Assembly: GCA_022605955.1 (NCBI GenBank)
Contig: JAKCOZ010000262.1
Coordinates: 186,001 to 250,000, forward strand
Length of the DNA stretch: 64,000 nucleotides
Direction: 5' to 3'
Source of the DNA: Rallus limicola
Lineage: Eukaryota > Chordata > Aves > Gruiformes > Rallidae
The first letter of the stretch is position 1. Every line of letters begins with the position of its first letter. A program made the translations under genes and the position numbers. A model generated the notes under the pieces. That model worked only from the letters and a program-made list of their open reading frames with translations, was not told where the DNA came from and searched no databases. This document shows, in pieces, positions 21,481-32,469 of the stretch.

Positions 21481-22740
21481 ATGGGTTGCTTCGACATCCT
21501 CACTATGGCTGAGCTGGTGCGACTCACGATGCTGGCCATCCAGCTCAGCATCTTCTCTGCCTTTCTGCACCGGCTCGCTCGGTGTCAAGGTTCATCATGT
21601 TCAGCTCAAGCAGCTGGAGGAGCAAAGAAGCCTGTAGTGCCCCAGGGCATGTGGTGAGTACTGGGGAGAGCCCCAGCTGCTGCCCCAGCCTCAGTCTGTG
21701 CCCTGCCCCTGCCCGAGGAGGGGCTGCTGCTTGGGGGTCCCAGCAGAAGGGCCAAGCTGAAACTCTGCCATGCATCCATCCATCCATCCATCCCTCCCTC
21801 TCTCCCTCCCACCCTCACTGCATCCCATGCCTGTGGTGAGAGCTCCTCAGAGCCTGACTCCTGTGGGCACTAGCTGGCCCCACACACCACTGGGACCCCC
21901 TAAATTGGGCTGGAGGTAGCTCATAGCCCAGTGGGTGTGCTGCTGCCCACGGAAGTGGTTGGGCTCAGAAAGGGGCGGCAGTGCCCAGAGGGGATCCTCA
22001 CCCGGAGCCCGCAAACACTGGAGCAGCACCTCAAGGGCTGCAGCAGAGATGGGCCCTGAAGCCCTGAGGCCTGACCCAGAGGCCACGAAGCCTAGGACAG
22101 TCTCACAGCCCAGCACTGTTTTCCGCTGAACTCCATGGACTCCCAGGACTCGCTCTTCTCCTCATGGAGCTCGCTGGGCTCCAAGGACTCCCTGAGCTCC
22201 CTCTTCGACAGCACTTCTCTCGAGTCCTTCCCGAAGCCCAGGCCTGGTGCCGTGTCACGACTGGAAGTTCTCAATCCATCGCGACCCGTCCTGACCAATC
22301 AAGCTGTGGAGGGGCTGGTGATCGAGCCAGGGCCAGCACTTCACCAAGACCCCCCCATGGAACTGTCGCTGCAGACCAAACAAGAGCAGGTCCATGGCAA
22401 GGGCAGGGACAGAGCACAGACCCACCCGGACATGGAGCCTTCTGCCAGCAGACACCCAGCCATGGAAAAGGGCAAGAAGCAGAGGCACGTCGGGTCCACC
22501 CGCATTCTGTGCTTCACCCCAAAAGGGGTCACAGAGTTCGGGGATCCCTCCCTCCAAAAAAACATGAGGGAGGTGCGGGCTCACATGGGGCTGCAGGGGA
22601 CAAGACCATGTCCCCAGAGTCTTGGAAGGGAGCAGCCCAGGCTGGACAAGGCTGGAGGTAAAGACAGGAGGAAGCTATGCAAGGCAGGAGGGTGCCTTCA
22701 GAAGGGCTGCGCTTGGATCATCCGCTGCCTGAAGGCCTGA
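21481..22740 (+). pseudogene. New gene family copy C, rearranged
   Basis: Exon 1 (21481-21653) is intact and near-identical to copy B ([18 protein letters not shown], ending PVVPQGM). Exons 2 and 3 and the start of the last exon are missing. In their place are a (CATC)n run and about 300 bases of unrelated DNA. Homology resumes near 22130 in the Ser-rich part ([10 protein letters not shown]) with no acceptor, and stops at 22740 after RCLKA, before the Cys-rich end. With the TATA change this copy is probably dead, though exon 1 could still encode a 58-aa peptide. Confidence 0.75.
21773..21830. repeat. (CATC)n/(CCTC)n microsatellite
   Basis: Tetranucleotide run inside the rearranged part of copy C. 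Confidence 0.9.
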
Positions 22741-22838
22741 AGCACCTCAAGGGCTGCAACAGAGATGGGCCCTGAAGCCCTGAGGCCTGACCCAGAGGCC
22801 AGGAAGCCTAGGACAGTCTCACAGCCCAGCACTGTGTT
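22034..22838 (+). repeat. Direct repeats bracketing the copy C 3' exon
   Basis: About 90 bases at 22034-22130 ('gatgggccctgaagccctg' to 'cagcactgttttcc') recur at 22748-22838. The family exon piece (22131-22740) lies exactly between them, as expected if it was inserted or converted into a repeat pair. Confidence 0.8.
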
Positions 22839-22861
22839 CCCTGAGAAAGGCTGCAGTGGCC

Positions 22862-22945
22862 TAATCATAGAATCACAGGGCTTGGAAGGGACCTCGAGAG
22901 ATCATGGGGTCCAACCCCTTGCCAAAGCAGCTCCCCAGCTCATAT
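22862..22945 (-). mobile_element. CR1 3' end fragment
   Basis: 'aatcatagaatcacag' then 'ggaagggacctcgagagatc' is the minus-orientation CR1 tail. Confidence 0.85.
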
Positions 22946-23276
22946 TGATCTGTGTAAAAGCAAACTCCTCAAGCAAGAGGCCTGGCCCAGCCCGAGGGGC
23001 GGGGGGCTGCTGCCCCCGGGGGACAGCAGTGTTAATATATTGTTAATATAGTTTTTGCTGCTGGTTGTGTTAAAAGAATTAGTGCAAAATCTCTCTCTCA
23101 AACAAGGGTTCAGTTCAAATACAGAGCTCTGCTACAAGATAAAGATGATCCTGGAAGGAGTGAAACAGGGACTGAGACCGTGGGTTGGAACCTAAGGAAA
23201 TGGGGCTCAGCAAACAGGGCAACTGATACTGGGCACAACAGCCTCGGCAGGACCCGCCCCGGAGGCGGGCGGCCAT
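22946..23276. other. No gene recognised
   Basis: Holds a gttaatatattgttaatata stretch; otherwise plain sequence up to the purine tract. Confidence 0.4.
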
Positions 23277-23905
23277 CGGGAAGGGAGGGGAAGGGAGGGG
23301 GAGGAGAGGAGGGGAGGGGGGGGAGAGGAGAGGCGGGGAGGGGAGGGGCGGAGATGGAAGGAGGGGAGAGGTGGGGCGGGGAGGGGAGGGGGGAGAGGAG
23401 GGGAGAGGAGAGGAGGGGCGGGGAGGAGGTGGAGAGGAGGGGCGGGGGGGTGAGAGGAGGGGTGGAGGGGGGGGGAGAGGAGGGGCGGGGAGGGGGGGCA
23501 GAGGAGGGCAGAGGGGAGGGAGGGAGAGAAGGGGCAGAGGGGAGGGGGGAAGAGGAGGGGCGGAGGGGAGGGGGGGGAGAGGAGGGGCGGAGGGGAGGAG
23601 GTGGAGAGGAGGGCAGAGGGGAGGGGGGGGAGAGGAGAGGAGGGTAGGGGTGGGGAGGGGCGGAGGGGAGGGGGGGGAGAGGAGAGGAGGGTAGGGAGGG
23701 AGAGGAGAGGCGGGGAGGGGAGGGAGGGGAGAGGGGGGAGGGAGGGGAGGGAGGGAGAGGAGGGGCGGGGAGAGGATGGGCGTGGAGGGGAGGGAGGGCA
23801 GGGAGGGAGGGGAGGGGAGGGGCGGGGAGGAGAGGAGGGGCGGGGAGGAGAGGAGGGGCGGGGAGGAGGTGGAGAGTAGGGCAGATTGGAGGGGCGGGGA
23901 GGGGA
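23277..23905 (+). repeat. Purine (GGGGA/GGAGG) tract, about 630 bases
   Basis: Almost unbroken G and A on the plus strand, with irregular ggggaggggcggggaggagagg units. Long Pro/Ser-rich minus-strand ORFs (up to 520 codons) and Gly/Arg/Glu-rich plus ORFs arise from the composition and are not called. The strand bias and G runs favour triplex or G-quadruplex structure. Confidence 0.9.
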
Positions 23906-23914
23906 GGAAAGTGC

Positions 23915-24330
23915 TCGGCGCGCAGGGTGGGGGCTGTGTCCGGCCGCCCCCCTGGCTGGCGCCCGGCGGTAACGCAGCGGTAGCGCCGCCGCTTCGCCTC
24001 CGCGCCGGGGGCCGCGCCGCGCCCGGGACTGGGAAGGCGTCAGGGAAGAGACCCCGCGGTGATGGCGGCGGCGGCGGCGGCGGCGGCGGGGGGGCGCCGA
24101 GGTGCTCGCCCGGCTGGAGCAGGCGGCCCGAGCGCTGCCGCTGAGGCGGGCGGCGGCCCCGCGGAAGCCTTGGCCCAAGGTGCCGGTGAGCAGCCGTGTG
24201 TGCGGGCGGCGGGCCCCGGGGCGCCTCCCGCCGCAGCGGCGGGACGCTGGGAGGTCGCGTCCGGCCCAGCGGGGGCAGCGCGGGGGCGAGCCGAGGGCCG
24301 AGCGCCTCTGGCTTGCGGAGTGTTCCTGCC
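23915..24330 (+). promoter_or_regulatory. CpG island with possible first exon
   Basis: Dense CG dinucleotides and GC boxes. A (GGC)n run begins at an ATG at 24062, giving an Ala-rich start (MAAAAAAAAA). A strong donor (gtgagc) lies near 24186. This looks like a gene start on the plus strand, but I could not find a recognisable continuation downstream. It could be a first coding exon, a noncoding RNA promoter, or part of a gene whose exons are too short to recognise. Confidence 0.5.
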
Positions 24331-27300
24331 CGCGGGGCTCCCGGTGCCGCCGCCTCCGAGCCGAGCTGCGAGCCGAAGGCCGGCTGCCTCTGCAGACAGC
24401 CTGGGGAGCGGAAAGGCCGGCCCTGGAGCCTCCCGTGTGAGCTGGGAGCTCTGCTCGGGCGGGGTGAAGCCAGGAGGCTGCTCCTTGTCTGGAGCAGTGG
24501 GTATGGCCCGCTTGCAGAGAGCAGGGGGCTGTTGGTGCTGGCATCAGGCAGCCCAGAGAGGAAGGGGCCAGGAGTTGCCAGGGGCCGGACGAGCGGGCTC
24601 GGGACAAGGCTGGTTTTGGGTTCCTGCCGGCAGCTGGATGGCAGAGAAGCTTCTGGAAGGAGGCGGTTGGGGAGCAAGCAGCAAGCCTGGAGGTATCTTT
24701 GGGGACCCTTGCGAGCGCCGTGGGTGCTGGGGCTCCGTTTGGAAGCCCGTTGGAGGGGAGGCTGGGTAGCGGCTGCCAGGGCTCTCAGGTTCCCCCTGTT
24801 AGAAATGCCAAAGGGCCCTAAAAAGGCCTCGAGGCAGACACCTCAGTGAAGCAGTGATTAATTTATTATATTCTACGTTCCTGCAAGACCAGCTCCTCTG
24901 GCAAATCCCTGGGGGCCAGAGGAAGATGATCTTGGGGCATGTGAAGCGTGCAGGCTGTGCATGGGGAAAAAGAGCAGGGCCCTGAGGAGAGGTAAGGAAT
25001 GCTGCAGGGATGGGAAGGGTGTCTGCTTAGAGACAGGCTTGGAACCTGGAGGGTTGGGTCCTGCTGCCACTCCTCTGCCACATGGGCCTTTACAGACCCC
25101 ATGAAAGAAACCCCTGCCTGAGAAGGGAGAGGAACGATGGAGGGTCTGGCTGGGGATTCATTTAGAACTGAGTTTAGTAATCTCCTGGGAGGGCAGGGAT
25201 TAGCTTTGGAGTTCCTGTCTCTGTTTGTTCTGCTCGTGAAGGGGAGAGTCTGTAACCTCACGGGAACAGCAATTTCAGGATCTCTTTCCAGAATCTTCCT
25301 GATTTCTGCTTCCCAACTTTACCCCTGTGCCCAGAGAGAGGAAGCAAAGTCGGGTTTGCAGCCTGAGTGCCAGCAACCTCTGCCGGGACCTTTTCCATCC
25401 TGAGCAGAGGCTGCTACTTCCCCCTGTCTTTGGCCAAAGCCTGCAGGCTTCACATGCCCCAAGATCATCTTCCTCTGGCCCCCAGGGATCTGCCAGAGGA
25501 GTTGGTCTTGTCTTTCCTCAGCTGAAGCTGGGGGGTTTCCCTCGCTTGCTTTGCCTGCTTCCCCCCAAGGAAGGGCAGCCAGGGCTTGCCCCTTGTGCCA
25601 CTGTAGGCGCAGGCTGTTGAGCCAGTGCTGCTCCTCTGTCTTTGCACGGTGGCAAAGGGGGAATGGGAGGGCAGGGATGTGCTGCCCAGCCAGAGCCTGA
25701 CTGCCGACAGCACCACTGCAGCTGTGGCTCCTATTCCTCTCATCCTGTCCTTGCTGGGCAGCTTTTTTACACCAGTTGGCTCCTTTGGGAAGGAAAAGAA
25801 ACCCAAAGGGATAAAACCCAGTGGGTTGTTCCAGGTGCTTTCTTGCATTCCTTCAGAAGATATTCTGGTTTTTCTTCGGTTGGGAGCTGCTGTTTCAGCT
25901 CCTGGGTTCCCCCCCACCCCAACCCTTTGCCATGCTGCTGAGTTGAGAAGCTGGGCTGGCCCCAGGCACTCTGTGTAAATACTGGTGTTTCTTTTGGTCC
26001 TGGGGCCACCCTGTGAACCTTTGCATTTGGAGCTGCAGCTTCTCTTCTGGGGATTTAGATCTTCCCCAAATGTTAGCCAAATACAGCTGTGCTCGTTTGA
26101 GGGGGTTAGGGAAGGAGTGTATCACTGCCTTTCCAAAGGAAGCCTTGCTTTAAACACTTTGCTTGGGCAAATTGCTTTTGACACGTGCTCACGACAGGGT
26201 TTTGTCCCCTAGGCACAGCAGGGCAAGTTGTACCTCTGGTAGATCTGCTCTTGGGTTGTTCATGCTCTGGTGACAGTTAAAATGAGCCGGTTTAGGGGTG
26301 TCAGTAAATGCTTCTGGTGGCTTCCCTTTGGTTTCAGCGAGTTTGCATCGTGCAGACACAAAGTCCTCTAGCTGCACATTGAGGCTGGCAGGGATCTCAC
26401 AGAACTGGGTCCATGTTATCATTTGCTCTCTTCAGGTGAGACCTTGGTCTTTTAAAGATCCTGACTCCTTTCTCTGCAGAGGCTGGGAGGAGGGGTTGCT
26501 GGGCAGTTGAGGGTTCATAGTAAAAGGAATGATGTGGTCAAACCTGAGAGCTTAGCTGTAGCCCTGCTCTGTGTTTCAGAGCAGGAGGAGTGGTTTTGGT
26601 GTGTGGCTCCTTCTGCCTTGTTGGCTTTCCTGCCTCAGAGCTGCTGGGCCACGTGTCCATTTTGTCCTAAGCTGTAGTTGAACTCTTCCTCCTTTCAGAC
26701 GCCTTGTAAGCTCCCTACCCTGAAATGCAGCAGTTCCCTTACCCCGTGGCCAGGCCAGGCACGAGTGTGAAATCCCTCCAGACGTTGAGGCTGCGGCTTC
26801 TGTTAGAGGGGACGTTCCATCTGCAGGGATAAGTTGCATTTACCTCCTGCATCTGAGTTTTGGGGACGCTGGGTAAAGGCTGCTTATTGCTGAGACGCTG
26901 CAGGGTCTGTCTGTAGTGTCTGTGTGTCACTAGAGCAAGTTCAAAAGAACCCCCCTGAGCCCGCTGTTCCTCCTGGGTGTCTGATGGCCAAGTTAATCTG
27001 GTCTCACCAGCCCCGTTGGTCTTGTGTTTGAGCAGCTGAGAGTCTGTTTTATGGGCAGCCACCTCTCCTGACCTTTCTCCCTGGTAGTAAAGCTCAGTGG
27101 GGTGAGTGCCAAGCTCTTCTCAGAGGCAGTCTGCTCTCAGCAAGAGGAGGATTTGATGTGGTTAGATGGGCTTATTGCTTGGGTATGTACTTGTGTGGTG
27201 GAGTCGCTGGCGGGTGAGTCAGGCTGGGTTCAGAGCTGTCCCCTTACTGCTCTGCAGTGAGTGGCATTGCTGTGCAGTGGACACTCCAATCTGACTGTTA

Positions 27301-28060
27301 ATGTGGGGCCCAGAGTCGGGTGCATCTTCTACTCCTTCCTGTTAGGGCATTTTGAAATGGGATGGTTCATCTCTGCTGTGGTGTGGCAAAAAAAAAAAAC
27401 CTTCAGAGGGGCCCCTAAACACTGCAAAACCCAACCCCCAGCCCCAACCCCACCGCCCTAGACCTTTGCATGTGTTAAGTGCATTCAGTTCTCTGCTGTT
27501 GCCAAGGGGCAGGGATTTTCCTTCACAGAGCACAGCAGGGTTTGTCTGAGCAGACCTTGTTGTTGAGATGTTTGAAATCTTTCTTCTGCTAGAGTGCATC
27601 TGTGTTGAGGTACTTGGAGCTCGTGTCCAACACAGGTGTCATTTAAAAGCCTTTCCAAATACCAGGAATGAACCTGCAGCAAAGGGACTTTTCCTAAAGG
27701 GAAATTTTCCTGCTTGGAAAGTTTCCTCAGGCTTTATTTAAGGAGTCCCTGAAGTGTTACTGTGCTCTCAGAAGAGCTCAGGCAGTGGCAGGTATTCTTT
27801 TAAGCTAATTAGTTTGTTAATATCCACATGGAAATGGCAGCCTCACTGCTCTGCCCAGCAGTCTGTATAAATTCCTACAGCCCCGTGGCAGGTTTTGGAA
27901 GCCCTGGTGGGTTTGTAGGCAGCTCTAAGCAGGTGTTTGTTGCTGTGAGGACAGGTTAGAGGTCTTGATCTGTTCTTCTGCTCTTGTCCCTAAGTCCTGG
28001 GGGTTGGTACCTACCGTCTAGGAAACCAATCTCCAGTCATCTCCTGCCAGGCTGTCATTG
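24331..28060. other. Intron-like or intergenic unique sequence
   Basis: Ordinary base composition, no ORF with a recognisable signature, and few repeats. It holds an inverted repeat pair (24884-24955 and 25439-25510). No CR1 was seen. If the CpG island starts a gene, this is probably its first intron. Confidence 0.4.
24884..25510. repeat. 72-bp inverted repeat, arms 24884-24955 and 25439-25510
   Basis: The reverse complement of the second arm matches the first at about 95% by eye (ccctgggggccagaggaaga in both). The 480 bases between are unrelated unique sequence. Confidence 0.85.
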
Positions 28061-28344
28061 CACTAAATTCTAACTGACTGTCCAGTATCTTCCCTTTGGT
28101 CTTCTGCTCTTGTGACCTGGATACACTGGAGCCCTTCCCGTTCCTCGTGGACGCAGGGGGTAGAGCAGAGATGCAGACAGTGACAGGAGGGCAAGGATGT
28201 GCCCGTCACGCACACAGCACCCTCGGGAGAGTGAGGGGACGGGGCAGGATTTGCACCCCAAGTCTTGAAATGCCAAGGTGCAGGAGTTGGTGGGCTGCTG
28301 GGAATTGTGTGCGGAGGAGGAGAGCGGTGGGATGTGCTGTGCCT
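28061..28344. other. No gene recognised
   Basis: Plain sequence before the shared repeat; small overlapping ORFs only. Confidence 0.35.
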
Positions 28345-28495
28345 CATGATTAATGACTCTCCTTTCTTCCCTTTCCTTAGCTCCAAGGCTGTCCCACTGT
28401 TAGGGCTGGATTTTGGAGCCGCTGGCAGGAAACACCCCACACGGTTCCAGCCGGATTCTCCCCAGATCCAGAACAAATCCCTTCTCCAAACAGGC
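28345..28495. repeat. LTR/ERV-like repeat shared with 11505-11660
   Basis: 'attaatgactctcctttctt' through 'ccccagatccagaacaaatc' matches the earlier copy with scattered substitutions. Both copies sit a short way upstream of a family gene (A and D), so the segment may have travelled with it. Confidence 0.6.
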
Positions 28496-29121
28496 AAACC
28501 CCAGTTCTATGGATTCATTGTCTCTTCAGCTCCATCTCTGCCAATCTCCTCAGCATTGTGACGTTTCACTGAGTCACACCAAGGTGTCTCCAGGCTCCTT
28601 TCTAAGCAGCAGCAGCCAGGCAGGATTGGCAGCACACTCAAAGCATCCGGCACAGGGATGAAGCAACCCCTGGGACCCTGAGCCCTCCCTTGGGGACCGG
28701 GCAGGGAGCCCCGCCAGGAGGTCAAATCCCAGACCGTGTGGGCCGTGCCAGGCCCCAGAGCCTCAGTGGGGAACAGAGGAGCTGGGGCACAAAGGATGTG
28801 CCACCTACTGCTGGGGAAACACTGCAGCCCCAGGCTCCCCTCCTTTGGTGGGTGCTGTTGTGTCCCCCATAGCAGTAATCTGGGGTAGGCAGGATGCTGA
28901 GGGGCACACTGCAGCCCTCCCAGTGCTCCTTAACTTCTCCTCTGCTTTTTCCCCATGCTCTGGAGGCCACCCATGTGGCCCATCCTGCCCAGCCTGGGCT
29001 TCTGAGGTGCGGGGGGACATCCCAGCCCCTCCTGAGCCCCTCCCAGCTGTCTGCACTGGCTGTGGCCAGGCCTTGGGGTGCCACCAGATGGATCCCATCA
29101 GAGTTCTGCTTGCCTCTGGTG
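28496..29121. other. No gene recognised; upstream of copy D
   Basis: GC-rich unique sequence. Short ORFs on both strands without known motifs. Confidence 0.35.
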
Positions 29122-29124
29122 GCA

Positions 29125-29206
29125 GCAGTCAGGGCTCAGCACCAACCAGGGCTCAGCATGGCCATGATGTCACAAAGGGGGGTGTGGCTGCCGGGCAGGT
29201 ATAAAA
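29125..29206 (+). promoter_or_regulatory. TATA promoter of family copy D
   Basis: 'cagggctcagcaccaaccag' (CCAAT changed to CCAAC), then tgatgtcac, the same GT-rich box, and TATAAAA at 29200-29206. Homology with A-C starts abruptly near 29125, leaving out the first CCAAT repeat. Confidence 0.75.
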
Positions 29207-29396
29207 GGGGGCGCAGGGGCCCTGGTTCAGAAGGCAGCAGGCGCTGGGCACTGCAGCCTGGCACTGTCACTGCAGACTGCAGCCTCAGCCACTGCCAGTT
29301 CATCAGTGTTGGTTGTCCCATCCCTGGAGACCTGGGAGGTCACTGGGGACCCTGTGCCGGTGCCCGGGGTGCTCCGGGTGTCCCGCAGCCCGAGCC

Positions 29397-30643
29397 ATGG
29401 GTGGCTGGGACATCCTCACTATGGCTGAGCTGGTGCTGCTGGTGCTGCTGGCGATCCAGCTCCTCTCCCTGGCTCTCAATGTGCGGGCCAGGGAGCGCCG
29501 GGCAGGGGCCTGTGGCAGCGCCCGGAGCCGGGCCGTGTCCTGGCATGGGGTGCTGCCGGGGGGGGCGGCTGGGATCTGCTCCCATTTCCCCCCCGTCCTG
29601 GGGATCTTGAAGAGGCGTCGGAGGAAGGAGCTCAGGAAGAGCAGGGCGAGGGCCCAGGCAGAGCAGCCGAGCGGTGAGTGAGCCCGGCACCCAGCGCCCT
29701 GCAAAGGGCCGACAGCCCAGGGCAGCCCTGACACGGGGCTGTGCTGGGGGCTGCCGGCCGCTCACTCGCTCTCGGCCCTCAGCAGGTTCTTGCCGAGGAG
29801 CGGAGAAGCTTGTGATGACCCAGGCCATGTGGTGAGTGCTGGGGCATGACCAGCTCCTGCCCCAGCCTGGGCCCTGCCCCGGCTCATTTTTGGGCAGCCC
29901 TGCCTGCTGGCTGAGGAGTGGCTGCTGCCTGGGGGTCCCAGCAAAGGGGTCTCTTCTCTCTCCTCCTCTGCAGGGAGAATGCTGTAAAAAACACTATCAT
30001 CCTCCTGCCCCCGTGTCCCCCAGTGATCTGCAAGGGCTCTGTCCTCAACAGCAGCTCCGCTTCTCTCCCCTCCTTCCCGGGGCGCAGGGCTGGTGCCGTG
30101 TCAGGGCTGGGAGTTCTCAGCCCCCTCCAGACCCATCGAGCTGTGGAGGGGCTGGTGACTGAGCCGGGGCCAGCGCTTCACCAAGGCCTCCCCATGGAAC
30201 CGCTGCTGGAGACCAAGCAAGAGCAGGTGCATGGCCAGGGCAGGGACAGAGCAGAGACCCACCTGGACATGGAGCCTTCTCCAGGCAGACACCCAGCCAT
30301 GGACATGGGCAAGGAGCAGCTGGGCCTCTGGGTCATGCGCACCCTGCGCAGCGCCCACGCTCAGATCAAACAGCTGGGGGATCCCTCCCTCCAACAACAG
30401 GTGAAGGAGGTGCTGGGTAAAGTGGGGCTGCTGGGGACAGGACTGTCCCCCCTGTGTCTTGGAAGGGAGCAGCCAGGGCTGGACAAGGCCATGGGTGCAG
30501 ACTGGAGGAAGGTAGGAGAGGCAGGATTGTGTGTTCAGAAGGGCTGCGCTTGGATCGGCTGCTACATGAAGTCCTGGTGCAGCCCCAGCGTCCTGCCTCT
30601 GACTGTGCTTCCACGGGCCCCAGCACTGACACCATTTCCCTGA
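29397..30643 (+). CDS. New gene family copy D: 331-aa single-pass protein, 3 exons
   Basis: Exons 29397-29673, 29783-29831 and 29974-30643 (996 bases, open throughout). The start [20 protein letters not shown] has a strong hydrophobic segment (about residues 10-28), then a basic stretch (LKRRRRKELRKSRARAQ). There is one linker exon and one Ser/Pro exon (SGLGVLSPLQ, GLPMEPLLETKQEQV, PSPGRHPAM) and a shorter Cys-containing end (QKGCAWIGCYMKSWC). Unlike A and B it has a single module, so it probably shows the ancestral plan. It is clearly diverged from A and B in coding sequence while keeping frame. A poly(A) signal lies at 30746-30751. Function unknown. Confidence 0.75.
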
Positions 30644-30778
30644 GGAGAAGAACACGTTTCCCAGCTCCTGAGCTGCTGCCTCGGATCCGTGTGTCCCCCC
30701 CCTTCCCCTTCCCCCCGGGGCTTCCCCCATCTGCAACGTTAGAGTAATAAATGTTCTTTCTGTTCCTTATGCTGCAGT

Positions 30779-30931
30779 TCCTCCATCCCTCCATCCCTCC
30801 CTCCTTCCTTCCATCCATCCCTCCATCCATCCATCCCTCCATCCATCCCTCCAGCCAGCCCTCCCTCCCTCCCTACATCCATCTTTCCATCCATTCCATC
30901 CATCCCTTCATCCCTCCCTCCCTCCCATCCC
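30779..30931. repeat. (TCCA)n/(TCCC)n microsatellite
   Basis: Interrupted tetranucleotide run after the copy D poly(A) site, at the same place as in A and B but with no CR1 behind it. Confidence 0.9.
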
Positions 30932-30939
30932 ATGGCTGG

Positions 30940-31312
30940 GGTGAAGCCCCTCAGTGCCCAGCCACCCCAACCCCAGTGCCCAGCAGCAGAGTCCTGCCAG
31001 GACAAGATGTGTTGGTGGCTGCCCCATGGAGAAGCACACGGGGCTCAGCATCACCGTGCCCAGGGACAGCCCAACCCCACCAGGTGGGGGTTCCCTGGGG
31101 GTCCCTGTGCCCCAGAGCCCCCCTCCCCATCCTCTGGCACATGGTGCAGCCATGGGACCAGGCACCCCTGGGGCAGCAGCAGGGCTGCCCGTGGCTCTCT
31201 GGCCCCAATCTGGGATCACAGGGGGTCAGGGACACATTCTGCCTTCTGTGGGCACCAGAGCCACCTCCTTTCCCTCCCTCCTCACCCCACAGCTGCCCTC
31301 TGTGCCCCTAGG
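30940..31312 (+). repeat. Copy of the ART 3' flank next to family gene D
   Basis: 'gcagcagcagggctgcccgt', 'ccaatctgggatcacagg' and 'agccacctcctttccctccc' run in the same order and strand as at 2090-2440 and 60640-60990. No ART coding sequence is attached. Confidence 0.85.
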
Positions 31313-31862
31313 CAGCCCCCACACCCCCAGCAAGCCATGACCCCCCAACACCCCCCCACCCTCAGCATCGCCCCCACCCCCAGCAAGCCATAACCCCCCA
31401 GCACCCCTAACACGCCCCACCCCCAGCATCCCCCCCACCCCCCTGCAAGCCATAACCCCCCAGCACCCCCAACAACCCCCCACCCTCAGCAAGCCAGGAC
31501 CCCCCAGCATCCCCCACACCCCCAGGATCCCCTCCCACCCCCAACACCCCCCCACCCCCCCAGCAAGCCATAACCCTCCAGCACCCCCAACACCCAGAGC
31601 ACCCCCAGCACCCCCCACCCCCTGCAAGCCATAATCTCCCAGCACCCCCAACACTCCCCCACCCCCAGCATCCCCCCCACCCCCAGCATCCCCCCCACCG
31701 TCAGCAAGCCATGACCCCCCAGCATCCCCCACACACCCAGCGAGCTATGACCCCCCAGCATCCACCCCACCCCCAGCATCCCCCCACACCCCCAGCACCC
31801 CCCCCCCCCCCCAGCATCCCCCCACACCCCCAGCACCCCACACACCCCCAGCGTGCCCACTA
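31313..31862. repeat. C-rich minisatellite
   Basis: Variable units of 'cccccagcatccccccacc' and 'agcaagccatgaccccccag' type, with up to 14 C in a row. ORFs in it are compositional. Confidence 0.9.
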
Positions 31863-31867
31863 CCCCA

Positions 31868-32440
31868 GTGTCGTGGTTTCCCCCCGGCTGTGGGCTGAGA
31901 TCCAGGCAGCTGCCTGCTCCTTAAAGTAACAGAGCAGGGGAAGAGGGGAAGGGGGGGGGAAACAAGGGAAGGGGAAAGGAAGGGGCAAATAACTCCAAAC
32001 CCAAGAAACTCAGAGGCCCGTGGGTTGGGATAAGGAGAGTTTACTAAGAGAACAGAGAGATCAAATATACCAATGCTGACAGGGCTTTAGAGCAAAAGAA
32101 TATGAAACTATTGATACCCAATGCAGCTTCTCACCCAACCACACAGCTCAGGCAGCACCACCCAGAGCTGCCCCGGAACCCGACCGTCCCCCAAGAACCA
32201 CCCGTCCCCCAACCGCCCCCCTTCCCCCTCCCATCAGCCCCCGTTACCCTGGGCAGGACGTCACTGGCCTGGAATACTCTCTCTGGCCCATCTGGGTCAC
32301 CTGTCCTGGCTCTGACTGTCTGACTGCGACTGGAAACATCAGGGTGTTCTCAGCACTGCTTCCATTGTCACTCCCAAACCCAGCATCCCACCCGCTGCTG
32401 CACATGGAGTGAACTCTGTCCTGACTGAAACCAGGACAGG
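31868..32440. mobile_element. ERVL-type LTR
   Basis: Starts tgtcgtggtttcccccc-like, with 'gtgggttgggataaggagag' and a following A-rich part typical of avian ERVL LTRs. The right end is approximate. Confidence 0.6.
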
Positions 32441-32469
32441 GTGCTGGGGGACTGACCAGGAGCCAGCAG

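Noticed and set aside
23115..24677. Pro/Ser-rich minus ORFs of 520 and 466 codons, and Gly/Arg-rich plus ORFs
   Set aside because: Products of the purine tract composition and CpG island; overlapping frames are equally open.
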